The notes under the pieces: generated by a model | The model's input: the letters and a program-made list of their open reading frames with translations, nothing else | Database searches by the model: none | What the model was told of the DNA's origin: nothing | Translations under genes and position numbers: made by a program | Assembly: GCF_025561425.1 (NCBI RefSeq) | Contig: NZ_CP094824.1 | Coordinates: 1,116,001 to 1,180,000 of the forward strand | Length of the DNA: 64,000 bases | DNA from: Mammaliicoccus sciuri | GTDB taxonomy: Bacteria; Bacillota; Bacilli; Staphylococcales; Staphylococcaceae | Direction: 5' to 3' | Shown here: piece after piece, positions 29,296-37,244 of the stretch | Position numbering within the stretch: the stretch's first letter is position 1 | How the letters are laid out: every line of letters begins with the position of its first letter

Positions 29296-30531
29296 ATGTT
29301 AGATAAGACTGAAGAATTAATTGACTCTGAAATGATCGTTATAGAAGAAGGTGATGTCGCATCACCTAAAGGATACATTGCTGGCGGCATGCATGTTGGA
29401 TTACGTAGAGAAAAGAAAGACTTTGGTTGGTTATATTCATCAGTTCCAGCTAATTGTGCAGCGGTATATACACAAAATGCTTTTAAAGCAGCCCCATTAA
29501 AAGTTACTGAAGAAAGTATTAATGTTGAACATAAACTTTCAGCAATTGTTATTAATTCTGCCATCGCAAATGCTTGTACAGGTCAAAGAGGTTTAGATGA
29601 TGCAAAGCAAACTCAGAAATGGATTTCATCTAAACTACAACTACCTGAACATCAAATCGCAATTGCATCAACAGGTTTGATTGGCGAATTTTTACCTATG
29701 CAAAAAATTGAATATGGTGTGAATAATATTGATATTCTCAATAATTCACATTCTTCTGATTTTAATGAAGCTATTTTAACAACTGATAAAGAGACTAAAC
29801 ATATAGCAGTACAAATTAAAATTGATGATGAAGTGATTACGATTGGCGGTTCATGTAAAGGGTCAGGCATGATTCATCCAAATATGGCTACAATGCTTGG
29901 CTTTATGACAACAGATGCAAATGTTGACTCTGAAGATTTGAATGGCTTACTAAAAGAATCTGTTGATGAAACGTTTAATATGATTACAGTTGATGGTGAT
30001 ACAAGTACAAATGATATGGTTATACTTTTAGCTAATGGTGAAAGTGGTCAAACATTAACTCAATCACATCCAGAATGGGAAAAGTTCGCTCAAGCTGTCC
30101 AATATGTGAATCAATTTTTAGCTCAAAGTATTGCAAGAGATGGTGAAGGGGCGACGAAGTTAATCAAAGTTAATGTCAAAGGTGCTAAGACGAAAGCTCA
30201 AAATAGTGCAATTGCTAAAACAATTGTTGGTTCAAGCTTAGTGAAAACAGCGATACACGGTGCTGATCCAAACTTTGGAAGAATCGTAACATCAATTGGT
30301 TATGCAGATCATACTGTAGATACTAACGAAGTAGACGTCTGGCTTTGTGGACATTTATTAGTTAGTAAAGGTATGAATGTATCATTTGATGAGTTAGATT
30401 TAAAAGCTAAAATGGAGCAAGATACAATTGAAATAGAAGCGAAAGTTGGAAATTCTCCTCATACATCTACTGCTTTCGGATGCGATTTGAGTTATGATTA
30501 CGTAAAAATTAATGCATTATATAGAACTTAA
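29296..30531 (+). CDS. argJ: Bifunctional ornithine acetyltransferase / N-acetylglutamate synthase
   Basis: Moves the acetyl group from N-acetylornithine to glutamate, which recycles it, and in bifunctional members also makes N-acetylglutamate from acetyl-CoA. The 411-residue precursor cleaves itself into alpha and beta chains at A198-T199 in MATMLG, and T199 becomes the nucleophile. GSCKGSGMIHPNM lies just before, and DGDTSTND after, the cleavage site. The N-terminal extension (about 18 residues before GDVASPKGYIAGG) is usual. The start is ATG 29296 rather than the in-frame TTG just before it, since AGGAGGA (29284-29290) fits the ATG better. It lies 15 bases after argC. Confidence 0.94.
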   Translation: MLDKTEELIDSEMIVIEEGDVASPKGYIAGGMHVGLRREKKDFGWLYSSVPANCAAVYTQNAFKAAPLKVTEESINVEHKLSAIVINSAIANACTGQRGLDDAKQTQKWISSKLQLPEHQIAIASTGLIGEFLPMQKIEYGVNNIDILNNSHSSDFNEAILTTDKETKHIAVQIKIDDEVITIGGSCKGSGMIHPNMATMLGFMTTDANVDSEDLNGLLKESVDETFNMITVDGDTSTNDMVILLANGESGQTLTQSHPEWEKFAQAVQYVNQFLAQSIARDGEGATKLIKVNVKGAKTKAQNSAIAKTIVGSSLVKTAIHGADPNFGRIVTSIGYADHTVDTNEVDVWLCGHLLVSKGMNVSFDELDLKAKMEQDTIEIEAKVGNSPHTSTAFGCDLSYDYVKINALYRT

Positions 30532-30545
30532 TAGGAGGTCATAAA

Positions 30546-31307
30546 GTGAAGTATGCAGTCATTAAAATTGGTGGTAGTGTATTAAGCAACTTAAGTCAAA
30601 CGATAATAGAAGATATACTTACTTTAAAAAGTCAAAATTATATGCCAATCATCGTCCATGGTGGCGGCCCGTTTATTAATAAACAACTAACTAAAATTGG
30701 TATCGAAAGTAAATTTGTAGATGGCTTACGTGTTACTGATGAAGAAGTGTTACTACAAACTTCAAGTACATTGATCGGTGAAGTCAACCCACAAGTTGTG
30801 TTTCAAATTAATCAACATGACTCATTAGCATTAGGTATAAATGGCATCGATATGAATTTATTTGATATAAAACCATTAGATTCTAAATATGGATTTGTAG
30901 CAGAATGTACATCCGTTAATAAAGAAACACTGGCTAATATATGTTCGAACAGTATTCCAGTTATCGCACCAATCGGTATCGATAGAAATACTGGTCAAAG
31001 ATATAATATTAATGCAGATAGCCTTGCATATAAAATAGCGAGTGAAATGGAAGGCGACTTATTCTTAATAAGTGATATTCCAGGAGTACTGATTAAAGAT
31101 GAAGTACAAAGCCATTTAAGTATCAATGATATTCATAATTATATAGAAACAACTGAAATATATGGCGGTATGATTCCTAAAGTTACTGGCGCAATTTCTG
31201 CAATAAAAGAAGGCTGTAAAAGCGTCAAGATTATTTCAGGATCATCAGACCATGCATTATTAAAAAGTTCTCATTCAAATAAAATAGGTACAACAATTAC
31301 ATTATAA
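30546..31307 (+). CDS. argB: Acetylglutamate kinase
   Basis: Phosphorylates N-acetylglutamate, the second committed step of arginine synthesis. A 253-residue amino acid kinase fold with VIKIGGSVLSN (5-15) for phosphate binding, VHGGGPFINKQLTKIGIESKFVDGLRVTD (37-65), and the nucleotide-site text NADSLAYKIASEMEGDLFLISDIPGVL. No N-terminal helix of the arginine-sensitive hexameric type is present, so feedback inhibition by arginine at this enzyme is unlikely. GTG start after AGGAGGTC, 14 bases after argJ. It ends the cluster at a terminator. argD, argF, argG and argH are not here. Confidence 0.94.
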   Translation: MKYAVIKIGGSVLSNLSQTIIEDILTLKSQNYMPIIVHGGGPFINKQLTKIGIESKFVDGLRVTDEEVLLQTSSTLIGEVNPQVVFQINQHDSLALGINGIDMNLFDIKPLDSKYGFVAECTSVNKETLANICSNSIPVIAPIGIDRNTGQRYNINADSLAYKIASEMEGDLFLISDIPGVLIKDEVQSHLSINDIHNYIETTEIYGGMIPKVTGAISAIKEGCKSVKIISGSSDHALLKSSHSNKIGTTITL

Positions 31308-31310
31308 AGT

Positions 31311-31350
31311 AAAAAATCCGACAGAGTCTTTGGGCACTGTCGGATTTTTT
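31311..31350 (+). terminator. Terminator after argB
   Basis: AAAAAATCCGACAG (31311-31324) pairs with CTGTCGGATTTTTT (31337-31350), a 14-bp perfect stem ending in a T run. Confidence 0.88.
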
Positions 31351-31353
31351 GTT

Positions 31354-31635
31354 CGCTTATTAGCAGTTTTGGAAAGAAGTGCAAATAGTGGTGTCGTTAT
31401 TAGCAGTTTTGGAAAGAAGTGCAAATAACGAGTGTCTTGTTTACAATTCTCAGGAGTTTTGTAACTAAGGCCGCCCATAGTAACACTTCGACCGAGTTTT
31501 GTAACTAAGGCGGTCCATAGTAACACTTCGGCTGAGTTTTGTAACTAAGACGGTCCATAGTAACAGTTTGGCCGAGTTTTGTAATTAACGCCCCCGTTAT
31601 AAACAAGTTTGGGCGAAAGTGTTCACAACAGCCTC
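31354..31635. repeat. Composite intergenic repeat cassette, copy 2
   Basis: The gene-free stretch 31351-31797 starts with two A modules (31354-31394 and 31395-31434, sharing TTATTAGCAGTTTTGGAAAG and AAGTGCAAATA). After TTTACAATTCTCAG come three tandem 40-bp B modules (31454-31493, 31494-31533, 31534-31573; start GAGTTTTGTAACTAAG, end CCATAGTAACA-CTTCG), then a B-start/C module with CCCGTTATAAACAAGTTTG and GTTCACAACAGCC. Order and text match copy 1 at 24591-24810. B modules can fold around ACTTCGGCCGAGT. I see nothing in the following 160 bases other than the queG upstream region. Confidence 0.8.
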
Positions 31636-31797
31636 AACCACAAACAAGCAAAATACTGTCTTGCCATACCATTTACCACACATTATATGAAAGCAATTTT
31701 TTATATACTTATTTAATTGAATTAATACGAATACCGTAAATTTATTTATTAAATGTGTTAAAATGTATTAGCATGTTTGATAGTGAGGTGAATAAAT

Positions 31798-32925
31798 TTG
31801 AATTTAGATCAATTGAAGCAAGAAGTGATAGATTATGCACATTCTATTGGTATTGATAGTATTGGATTTACAACTGCTGATCCTTTTGATGAATTAAAGA
31901 AAAAGTTAGAAGATTATCATTCTAAAGGATATGCTTCTGGGTTTGAAGAAAGTGATATTGAGTTAAGAACAGTCCCTAAATTATCATTACCATCTGCTCG
32001 CTCAATTATAGCAATTGCTGTAGGGTATCCGAATAAATTAAAGGGTGCTCCTAAAAGTGTTAGAGGAGATAGAAGAGGTATGTTTGCGCGTGCTTCATGG
32101 GGCCAAGATTATCATACTATTATGAGAAATCGCCTTGATAAACTCAGTTTATTCCTAAAAGAAAAAGTGCCTGATGTAGAAATTAAATCAATGGTCGATA
32201 CTGGTGTCTTGTCTGACCGTTCAGTAGCTGAAAGAGCTGGTTTAGGATTTGCAGGTAAAAATGGATTTATTATTAATGAAGAACTTGGTACTTGGAGTTA
32301 TCTTGGTGAAATGTTAGTCAGTATTCCATTTAAACCTGATGATCCAGTTATAGATAGTTGTGGTGATTGTAACATTTGTGTTGATAGATGTCCGACAGGT
32401 GCCTTAGTAGGTAATGGTCAATTAAATAGTCAAAAATGTATCAGCTTTTTAACACAAACAAAAGGTTATTTAAAAGATGAATACCGCTATAAAATAGGAA
32501 ATCGTTTATACGGATGTGACACATGCCAACAAGTGTGCCCGCGAAATAGAGGAATTAATACTGAACATGACGACATTATATTAGAACCTGAGGTACTGAA
32601 ACCTAGACTTGTCCCACTACTTAAAATGTCTAATAAAGAATTTAAAAATACTTATGGACATTTAGCTGGTGCATGGAGAGGTAAAAAGCCGATTCAACGA
32701 AATGCGATTGTCGCACTAGCTCACTTTAATGAAGAAAGTGCAATACCAGAATTGAAAGATGTTGCGTTAACAGATCCGCGACCAATGATAAGAGGTACTG
32801 CATTTTGGGCTATCGGTCAAATACAAGGTGAAGAGGCAAGACCATTCATAATGTCACACTATGAACGTGAAATAGAAGAAGTCCAAGAAGAAATGATAAA
32901 AGGATTAGAGATTAGGAGAAAATAA
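31798..32925 (+). CDS. queG: tRNA epoxyqueuosine(34) reductase
   Basis: Catalyses the last step of queuosine synthesis in tRNA, reducing epoxyqueuosine to queuosine with a cobalamin and two 4Fe-4S clusters. The 375-residue protein has the cobalamin-dependent N-terminal domain with the catalytic aspartate D134 in VDTGVLSDRSVAERAGLGFAGKN. Two ferredoxin-like cysteine sets follow: C188, C191, C194, C198 and C214, C240, C243, C247. HEAT-type repeats at the C-terminus (AIVALAHFNEESAIPELKDVALTDPRPMIRGTAFWAIGQI) bind tRNA. The start is TTG at 31798 after GTGAGGTG. It lies 3 bases before trmL, another wobble-base enzyme. Confidence 0.95.
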   Translation: MNLDQLKQEVIDYAHSIGIDSIGFTTADPFDELKKKLEDYHSKGYASGFEESDIELRTVPKLSLPSARSIIAIAVGYPNKLKGAPKSVRGDRRGMFARASWGQDYHTIMRNRLDKLSLFLKEKVPDVEIKSMVDTGVLSDRSVAERAGLGFAGKNGFIINEELGTWSYLGEMLVSIPFKPDDPVIDSCGDCNICVDRCPTGALVGNGQLNSQKCISFLTQTKGYLKDEYRYKIGNRLYGCDTCQQVCPRNRGINTEHDDIILEPEVLKPRLVPLLKMSNKEFKNTYGHLAGAWRGKKPIQRNAIVALAHFNEESAIPELKDVALTDPRPMIRGTAFWAIGQIQGEEARPFIMSHYEREIEEVQEEMIKGLEIRRK

Positions 32926-32928
32926 ATT

Positions 32929-33402
32929 ATGACAAATCATGTAGTTTTATATCAACCAGAAATTCCAGCGAATACTGGAAATATTGCACGTAGCTGTGCA
33001 GCAACAGATACAACTTTACACTTAATTAGACCTTTAGGTTTTAGTACGGATGATAAAATGTTAAGAAGAGCGGGTTTAGATTACTGGAAATTTGTAAATA
33101 TTGTTTATTATGATAGTATTGAAGAATTTTTCGAAAAGACTGAAGGTGGCAACTATTACTTACTAACGAAGTTTGGTACTCAACCACATACTCAGTTTGA
33201 TTACAGTAATGTTGAAGAAAATCATTACTTTATATTTGGTAGAGAAACAACAGGACTTCCTGATTGGGTTAAAGAAAAATATAAAGATACAGCATTAAGA
33301 ATTCCAATGAATGATAATGTAAGATCTTTAAATTTATCTAATACTGCTGCAATATTAATTTATGAAGCGTTAAGACAACAAAATTATCCTAATTTATCAT
33401 AG
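32929..33402 (+). CDS. trmL: tRNA (cytidine/uridine-2'-O-)-methyltransferase TrmL
   Basis: A 157-residue SPOUT methyltransferase that methylates the 2'-O of the wobble nucleotide (C34/U34) of tRNA-Leu species. The whole protein is the trefoil-knot catalytic domain without extra RNA-binding parts, the usual form of TrmL/CspR. N-terminal YQPEIPANTGNIARSCAATDTTLHLIRPLGF carries the N-x-GNI-R motif, and the knot motifs are FIFGRETTGLP and RIPMNDNVRSLNLSNTAAILIYEALRQ. ATG with GGAGA upstream, 3 bases after queG, so the two tRNA-modifying genes form an operon. Confidence 0.95.
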   Translation: MTNHVVLYQPEIPANTGNIARSCAATDTTLHLIRPLGFSTDDKMLRRAGLDYWKFVNIVYYDSIEEFFEKTEGGNYYLLTKFGTQPHTQFDYSNVEENHYFIFGRETTGLPDWVKEKYKDTALRIPMNDNVRSLNLSNTAAILIYEALRQQNYPNLS

Positions 33403-33411
33403 AAATAAAAA

Positions 33412-33435
33412 AACTGAGGCCATATGGTCTCAGTT
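33412..33435. terminator. Bidirectional terminator after trmL
   Basis: AACTGAG-G-CCATATGG-T-CTCAGTT hairpin with an upstream A run (33405-33413), lying between trmL and a convergent small ORF. Confidence 0.7.
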
Positions 33436-33436
33436 A

Positions 33437-33577
33437 TTAATTATTATTTGATTTTAAAGATTCAAGTTCTTTGTTTAAATCTTCTTCCTTAAGACCATAG
33501 TCTTTAGAATCGCGACCAGCAGTTAACATCGCAGTAATAAATGCTACACCAACCATACAGATTAATAGCGTGTTCAT
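33437..33577 (-). CDS. Small single-span membrane protein, 46 residues
   Basis: ATG at 33577 follows a strong GAGGGGGCT ribosome site, and the frame ends with TAA at 33437 just before the terminator shared with trmL. The peptide is MNTLLICMVGVAFITAMLTAG followed by a charged tail RDSKDYGLKEEDLNKELESLKSNNN (abbreviated by residue type: acidic and lysine-rich). Residues 2-20 should span the membrane, with the polar tail in the cytoplasm. Good ribosome site, own terminator and codon use like the neighbours argue that it is real. I do not recognise a named family. The gap before nagA (33578-33663) should hold its promoter and that of nagA. Confidence 0.65.
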   Translation of the reverse strand: MNTLLICMVGVAFITAMLTAGRDSKDYGLKEEDLNKELESLKSNNN

Positions 33578-33663
33578 TTAATTAGCCCCCTCGTAATGTT
33601 ATGTTATCTTTATTATATACGAATTAAGGCAATAATTAAATACATTTTTAAGGAGACATTGAT

Positions 33664-34803
33664 ATGGATAATTATATTTTGAAAAACGCACAAATTTATA
33701 CTGAAACATATAAAATTGATCATGGCTATATCGAAGTGCGTAATGGATGTATTCACGATATTCAAGAAGGGGAATATACAGGTAGATTACAAACGATAGA
33801 TGCAAATGGTCAACATGTACTTCCGGGATTTATTGATATACATATTCATGGCGGTTATGGCCAAGATGCAATGGATGCAACACCAGAAACATTGGATTTA
33901 TTATCTGAGAAATTATTGTCTGAAGGTACGACTAGCTTTTTAGCCACTACAATGACACAGTCAACTGAAGCCATCAATGCTGCATTAGTAAATGTTGCAA
34001 ACTATAAACCGATAGATGATAAACGTGCTGAAATACTCGGTGTACATTTAGAAGGTCCATTTATTTCAGAACATAAAGTTGGTGCTCAAAATCCTGCATT
34101 TGTTGCAAGACCTACAGTACAAAAATTTAAAGATTTTCAAGATAAAGCAAATGGCGCGATTAAAATAGTGACAATTGCGCCAGAAGTTGAAGGTGCAGAG
34201 GAAGTTATTAAAGAACTTCATGAAGATGTTATTTTTTCAGCAGGACATACCGTATCTGATTACGATGGTATTGAAAAAGCAGTTCAAAATGGTCTTAAGC
34301 ATATTACACATTTATATAATGCACAAACAACATTTACACATAGAGAACCAGGCGTATTTGGTGCCGCTCTGACTGATGAAAGATTAACAACAGAAGTTAT
34401 TGTTGATGGCATTCATTCTCATCCTGCTGCAGTGAAATTAGCATATCTTGCTAAAGGAAATGAGAATTTCTGCATTATTACAGATGCAATGCGTGCAAAA
34501 GGCATGAAGGATGGTAAATACGATCTTGGTGGCCAAGATGTATTTGTTAAAAATAACGAAGCTAGATTAGAAACTGGTTCACTTGCAGGAAGTATATTAC
34601 TTATGAACAAAGGCTTAAAAAATTTAATGGACTTTGCAAATATACCGCTTGAAGAAGCATGGCGTACTGCAAGTTTAAACCAAGCTATTCGATTGAAAGT
34701 TGATGATAGAATTGGCTCAATCAAAGTTGGGAAACAAGCAGATCTTGTTATAGCTGATTCAGAATTAAATGTTTTAACTACTATTAAAAAGGGTATATTA
34801 TAG
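33664..34803 (+). CDS. nagA: N-acetylglucosamine-6-phosphate deacetylase
   Basis: Removes acetate from GlcNAc-6-phosphate to give glucosamine-6-phosphate, used for catabolism of amino sugars and recycling of wall material. The 379-residue amidohydrolase has the metal motif GFIDIHIHGGYGQDAMDAT (H60, H62), the metal glutamate in VHLEGPFIS near residue 133, GHTVSDY and THLYNAQTTFTHREPG with further histidine ligands, and the late catalytic aspartate in CIITDAMRAKGMKDG. AAGGAG lies before the ATG. nagB is not adjacent, but the next gene is a NagB-like fragment family. Confidence 0.95.
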   Translation: MDNYILKNAQIYTETYKIDHGYIEVRNGCIHDIQEGEYTGRLQTIDANGQHVLPGFIDIHIHGGYGQDAMDATPETLDLLSEKLLSEGTTSFLATTMTQSTEAINAALVNVANYKPIDDKRAEILGVHLEGPFISEHKVGAQNPAFVARPTVQKFKDFQDKANGAIKIVTIAPEVEGAEEVIKELHEDVIFSAGHTVSDYDGIEKAVQNGLKHITHLYNAQTTFTHREPGVFGAALTDERLTTEVIVDGIHSHPAAVKLAYLAKGNENFCIITDAMRAKGMKDGKYDLGGQDVFVKNNEARLETGSLAGSILLMNKGLKNLMDFANIPLEEAWRTASLNQAIRLKVDDRIGSIKVGKQADLVIADSELNVLTTIKKGIL

Positions 34804-34862
34804 ATAATGACTAAAGGTTATGATTTTTGTAAATATACAAGTTGAAATGAGGAGTGGACAAA

Positions 34863-35462
34863 ATGACTTTAAACTTTAAAGTATTTGAAACAAAAGATAT
34901 TGCTGCACGATATGCTGCAGATGTAGTTCGCAAACAATTTAATTCAGACAGCACTTCAGTTGTCGGTGTACATTTAGAAGCAGAGCAAACATCATTTTTC
35001 GATGAACTATTAGATGATGTTAAGAAAAATCCTGTGAACTTCAGTCAAATTCATATTTTAGATTTTGATGGTAAAGAAGATTATTACACAGAATTAGGAG
35101 TTCCTGCTAAACAAGTATTAAAAACTGATGTCGGTAGTGATGTTGAAGCATTTATTAAAGAAAAAGTGAATACTGACAAAAAGAAAAACAAATTAATGTT
35201 AGATGTTGTCACTTTAACTGAAGATAGCAGAACTGGATTAGACTATGATCAAGCAATTCACCCAGCAAGAGAAGTTATCGTACTTGTCACTGGTAAAGAA
35301 AAAGCTAAAGCAGTAAGTCAGTTATATCAAGAACCTGCAAATGGTTCTGTTGAATCCGCTAAATTAAAACAACATAGAATGGTAACAGTTGTATTAGATA
35401 ATGAAGCGGCACAAGGCTTACCTGAAGACGTTAGATCTTACTTCTCAATTCAATTTTCATAA
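34863..35462 (+). CDS. NagB/RpiA-like conserved hypothetical protein
   Basis: A 199-residue protein without an obvious enzyme active site. It opens TLNFKVFETKDIAARYAADVVRKQFNSDSTSVVGVHLE, which resembles the start of glucosamine-6-phosphate deaminase (NagB) and related sugar isomerases, where a glycine-rich loop normally follows. Here the text is VGVHLEAEQTSFFDEL, so the phosphate loop and the catalytic DGH motif of NagB are missing. Staphylococcal genomes carry such a truncated NagB-like protein beside nagA. I regard it as probably not a deaminase. ATG 34863 has GAGGAG 8 bases upstream; the earlier in-frame GTG overlaps that site. A 45-residue gene follows after 13 bases. Confidence 0.6.
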   Translation: MTLNFKVFETKDIAARYAADVVRKQFNSDSTSVVGVHLEAEQTSFFDELLDDVKKNPVNFSQIHILDFDGKEDYYTELGVPAKQVLKTDVGSDVEAFIKEKVNTDKKKNKLMLDVVTLTEDSRTGLDYDQAIHPAREVIVLVTGKEKAKAVSQLYQEPANGSVESAKLKQHRMVTVVLDNEAAQGLPEDVRSYFSIQFS

Positions 35463-35475
35463 GAAGGTGAGAAAT

Positions 35476-35613
35476 TTGAATAAAAATCTAGAAGAAGAAA
35501 ATGAAATGGTTCAAGACCTAGAAGATGTTAAGGAACTAGGTAAAGAAATGGAACAAATATCAGAACAAAATGACGAAGCTTTTGAAGAAAAGAAATCTGA
35601 ACAAGAGTCTTAA
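35476..35613 (+). CDS. Small acidic SAS/VraX-like hypothetical protein, 45 residues
   Basis: A TTG start at 35476 follows AAGGTGAG by 4-7 bases. The product NKNLEEENEMVQDLEDVKE, then LGKEMEQISEQNDEAFEEKK, is strongly acidic, has no hydrophobic segment and looks like a short amphipathic coiled helix. A longer in-frame reading from 35401 would overlap the preceding gene and is less likely. Related short acidic proteins with the phrase VQDLDDVKELGKEMEQISE occur in staphylococci as far as I recall, with no known role. Co-transcribed with the NagB-like gene, ending at a terminator. Confidence 0.65.
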   Translation: MNKNLEEENEMVQDLEDVKELGKEMEQISEQNDEAFEEKKSEQES

Positions 35614-35618
35614 AATAG

Positions 35619-35658
35619 AGATTGAGACAATACGCTATGTCTCAATCTTTATTTTTTT
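35619..35658 (+). terminator. Terminator of the nagA cluster
   Basis: AGATTGAGACA (35619-35629) pairs with TGTCTCAATCT (35638-35648), followed by TTATTTTTTT. Confidence 0.85.
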
Positions 35659-35688
35659 CGTTAATTTAAATTATCTGACAACTGAGAG

Positions 35689-35717
35689 TTTAAATCGCTT
35701 TCTTTATACGATATAAT
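35689..35717 (+). promoter_or_regulatory. fumC promoter
   Basis: TTTAAA (35689-35694), 17 bases, TATAAT (35712-35717), 49 bases before the fumC ATG. Confidence 0.6.
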
Positions 35718-35766
35718 AGAGTTGAATAAAGAATGATGAATTCAAGAAATAAAGGGGAGTATTGAA

Positions 35767-37155
35767 ATGAGTTACAGAATTGAACATGATACATTTGGTG
35801 AAATTAAAGTTCCAAGCGATAAATATTGGAAAGCACAAACACAAAGAAGTAAACAGAATTTCCCAGTAGGTAAAGAACAAATGCCAATTGAAGTGATTTA
35901 TGGATTTGCACATTTAAAAAGAGCAGCAGCGATTTCAAATCATGAACTTGGTAAATTATCTGATGATAAGAAAGATGCCATTGTATATGCTACTGATGAA
36001 ATTTTAAATGGAAACTTAGATGAACATTTTCCTCTAGTAGTTTGGCAAACAGGTAGTGGTACACAAAGTAATATGAACGTGAACGAAGTTGTGAGCTACG
36101 TTGCAAATGAATACTTGAAAGAAAAAGGTTCAGAAGAGTCCGTTCATCCAAATGATCATGTTAATATGTCTCAAAGTTCAAATGATACATATCCAACTGC
36201 AATGCATGTTGCTTTATATCATGAAATTGAATCTAAATTATTACCAGCAATTGGTACGTTAAGAGATACATTTAAGAAAAAAGAAGAAGATTTCAAAGAT
36301 ATTATTAAAATCGGTAGAACACATCTACAAGATGCAACACCTTTAACTTTAGGTCAAGAAGTTAGTGGTTGGAGATATATGTTAGATAAATGTGAATCAT
36401 TATTAAATGAATCTAAAGGTCAATTATTAAACTTAGCAATTGGTGGTACAGCAGTTGGTACTGGTATCAACGCACATCCAGAATTCGGCGATAAAGTAGC
36501 TAAACAAATTAGCGAACAATTAGGCTATCCATTTGTATCATCTGAAAATAAATTCCATGCATTAACTGCTCATGATGAAGTTGTTTATGTTCATGGCGCC
36601 CTTAAAGCATTAGCAAGTGACTTAATGAAGATTGCGAATGATGTAAGATGGTTAGCTTCTGGCCCAAGAGCTGGATTAGCTGAAATTTCAATTCCAGAGA
36701 ACGAACCAGGTTCATCAATCATGCCAGGTAAAGTAAACCCAACTCAATGTGAAATGTTAACAATGGTTGCTGTTCAAGTACTAGGAAATGATGCAGCAGT
36801 AGGCATAGCAGCATCACAAGGTAACTTTGAATTAAATGTATTTAAACCAGTTATTTTATACAATACATTACAATCTATTTATTTATTAACAGATGGTATT
36901 GAAACATTTAATAACAATTGTGCTGTTGGAATAGAACCGATTGAAGAAAATATCGATAAATATTTAAATCAATCATTGATGCTTGTTACTGCATTAAATC
37001 CACATATTGGATATGAAAATGCAGCAGCAATCGCGAAAAATGCTCACAAAAATGGATTAACATTAAAAGAATCAGCAATTGAATCTGGACTTCTAACAGA
37101 AGAACAATTTGATGAATGGATTAAACCAGAAGATATGATAAGCTCTAAAAAATAA
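35767..37155 (+). CDS. fumC: Fumarate hydratase, class II
   Basis: TCA-cycle enzyme that hydrates fumarate to malate without an iron-sulfur cluster. The 462-residue protein belongs to the fumarase/aspartase superfamily, with its three conserved regions: [13 protein letters not shown] near residue 100, [16 protein letters not shown] near 180-195, and the signature [15 protein letters not shown] near 318, whose mobile loop holds the catalytic serine. NDTYPTAMH near 140 lines the active site. AAAGGGGAG precedes the ATG. It has its own promoter and terminator, so it is probably monocistronic. Confidence 0.96.
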   Translation: MSYRIEHDTFGEIKVPSDKYWKAQTQRSKQNFPVGKEQMPIEVIYGFAHLKRAAAISNHELGKLSDDKKDAIVYATDEILNGNLDEHFPLVVWQTGSGTQSNMNVNEVVSYVANEYLKEKGSEESVHPNDHVNMSQSSNDTYPTAMHVALYHEIESKLLPAIGTLRDTFKKKEEDFKDIIKIGRTHLQDATPLTLGQEVSGWRYMLDKCESLLNESKGQLLNLAIGGTAVGTGINAHPEFGDKVAKQISEQLGYPFVSSENKFHALTAHDEVVYVHGALKALASDLMKIANDVRWLASGPRAGLAEISIPENEPGSSIMPGKVNPTQCEMLTMVAVQVLGNDAAVGIAASQGNFELNVFKPVILYNTLQSIYLLTDGIETFNNNCAVGIEPIEENIDKYLNQSLMLVTALNPHIGYENAAAIAKNAHKNGLTLKESAIESGLLTEEQFDEWIKPEDMISSKK

Positions 37156-37184
37156 TAGCAGCTTTAAGATACAAATATAAAGAA

Positions 37185-37216
37185 CAGAAAAAAGGTGCTA
37201 TAGGCACCTTTTTCTG
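37185..37216 (+). terminator. Terminator between fumC and ppx
   Basis: CAGAAAAAAGGTGC / GCACCTTTTTCTG stem, small loop, T-rich right arm. Confidence 0.75.
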
Positions 37217-37244
37217 TATCAAAATATAACTTTGGAGGCAATTT

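Noticed and set aside
31302-31526. 74-codon frame antisense to the repeat cassette
   Set aside because: It runs through the argB terminator and tandem repeats, with no ribosome site; a product of repeat composition.
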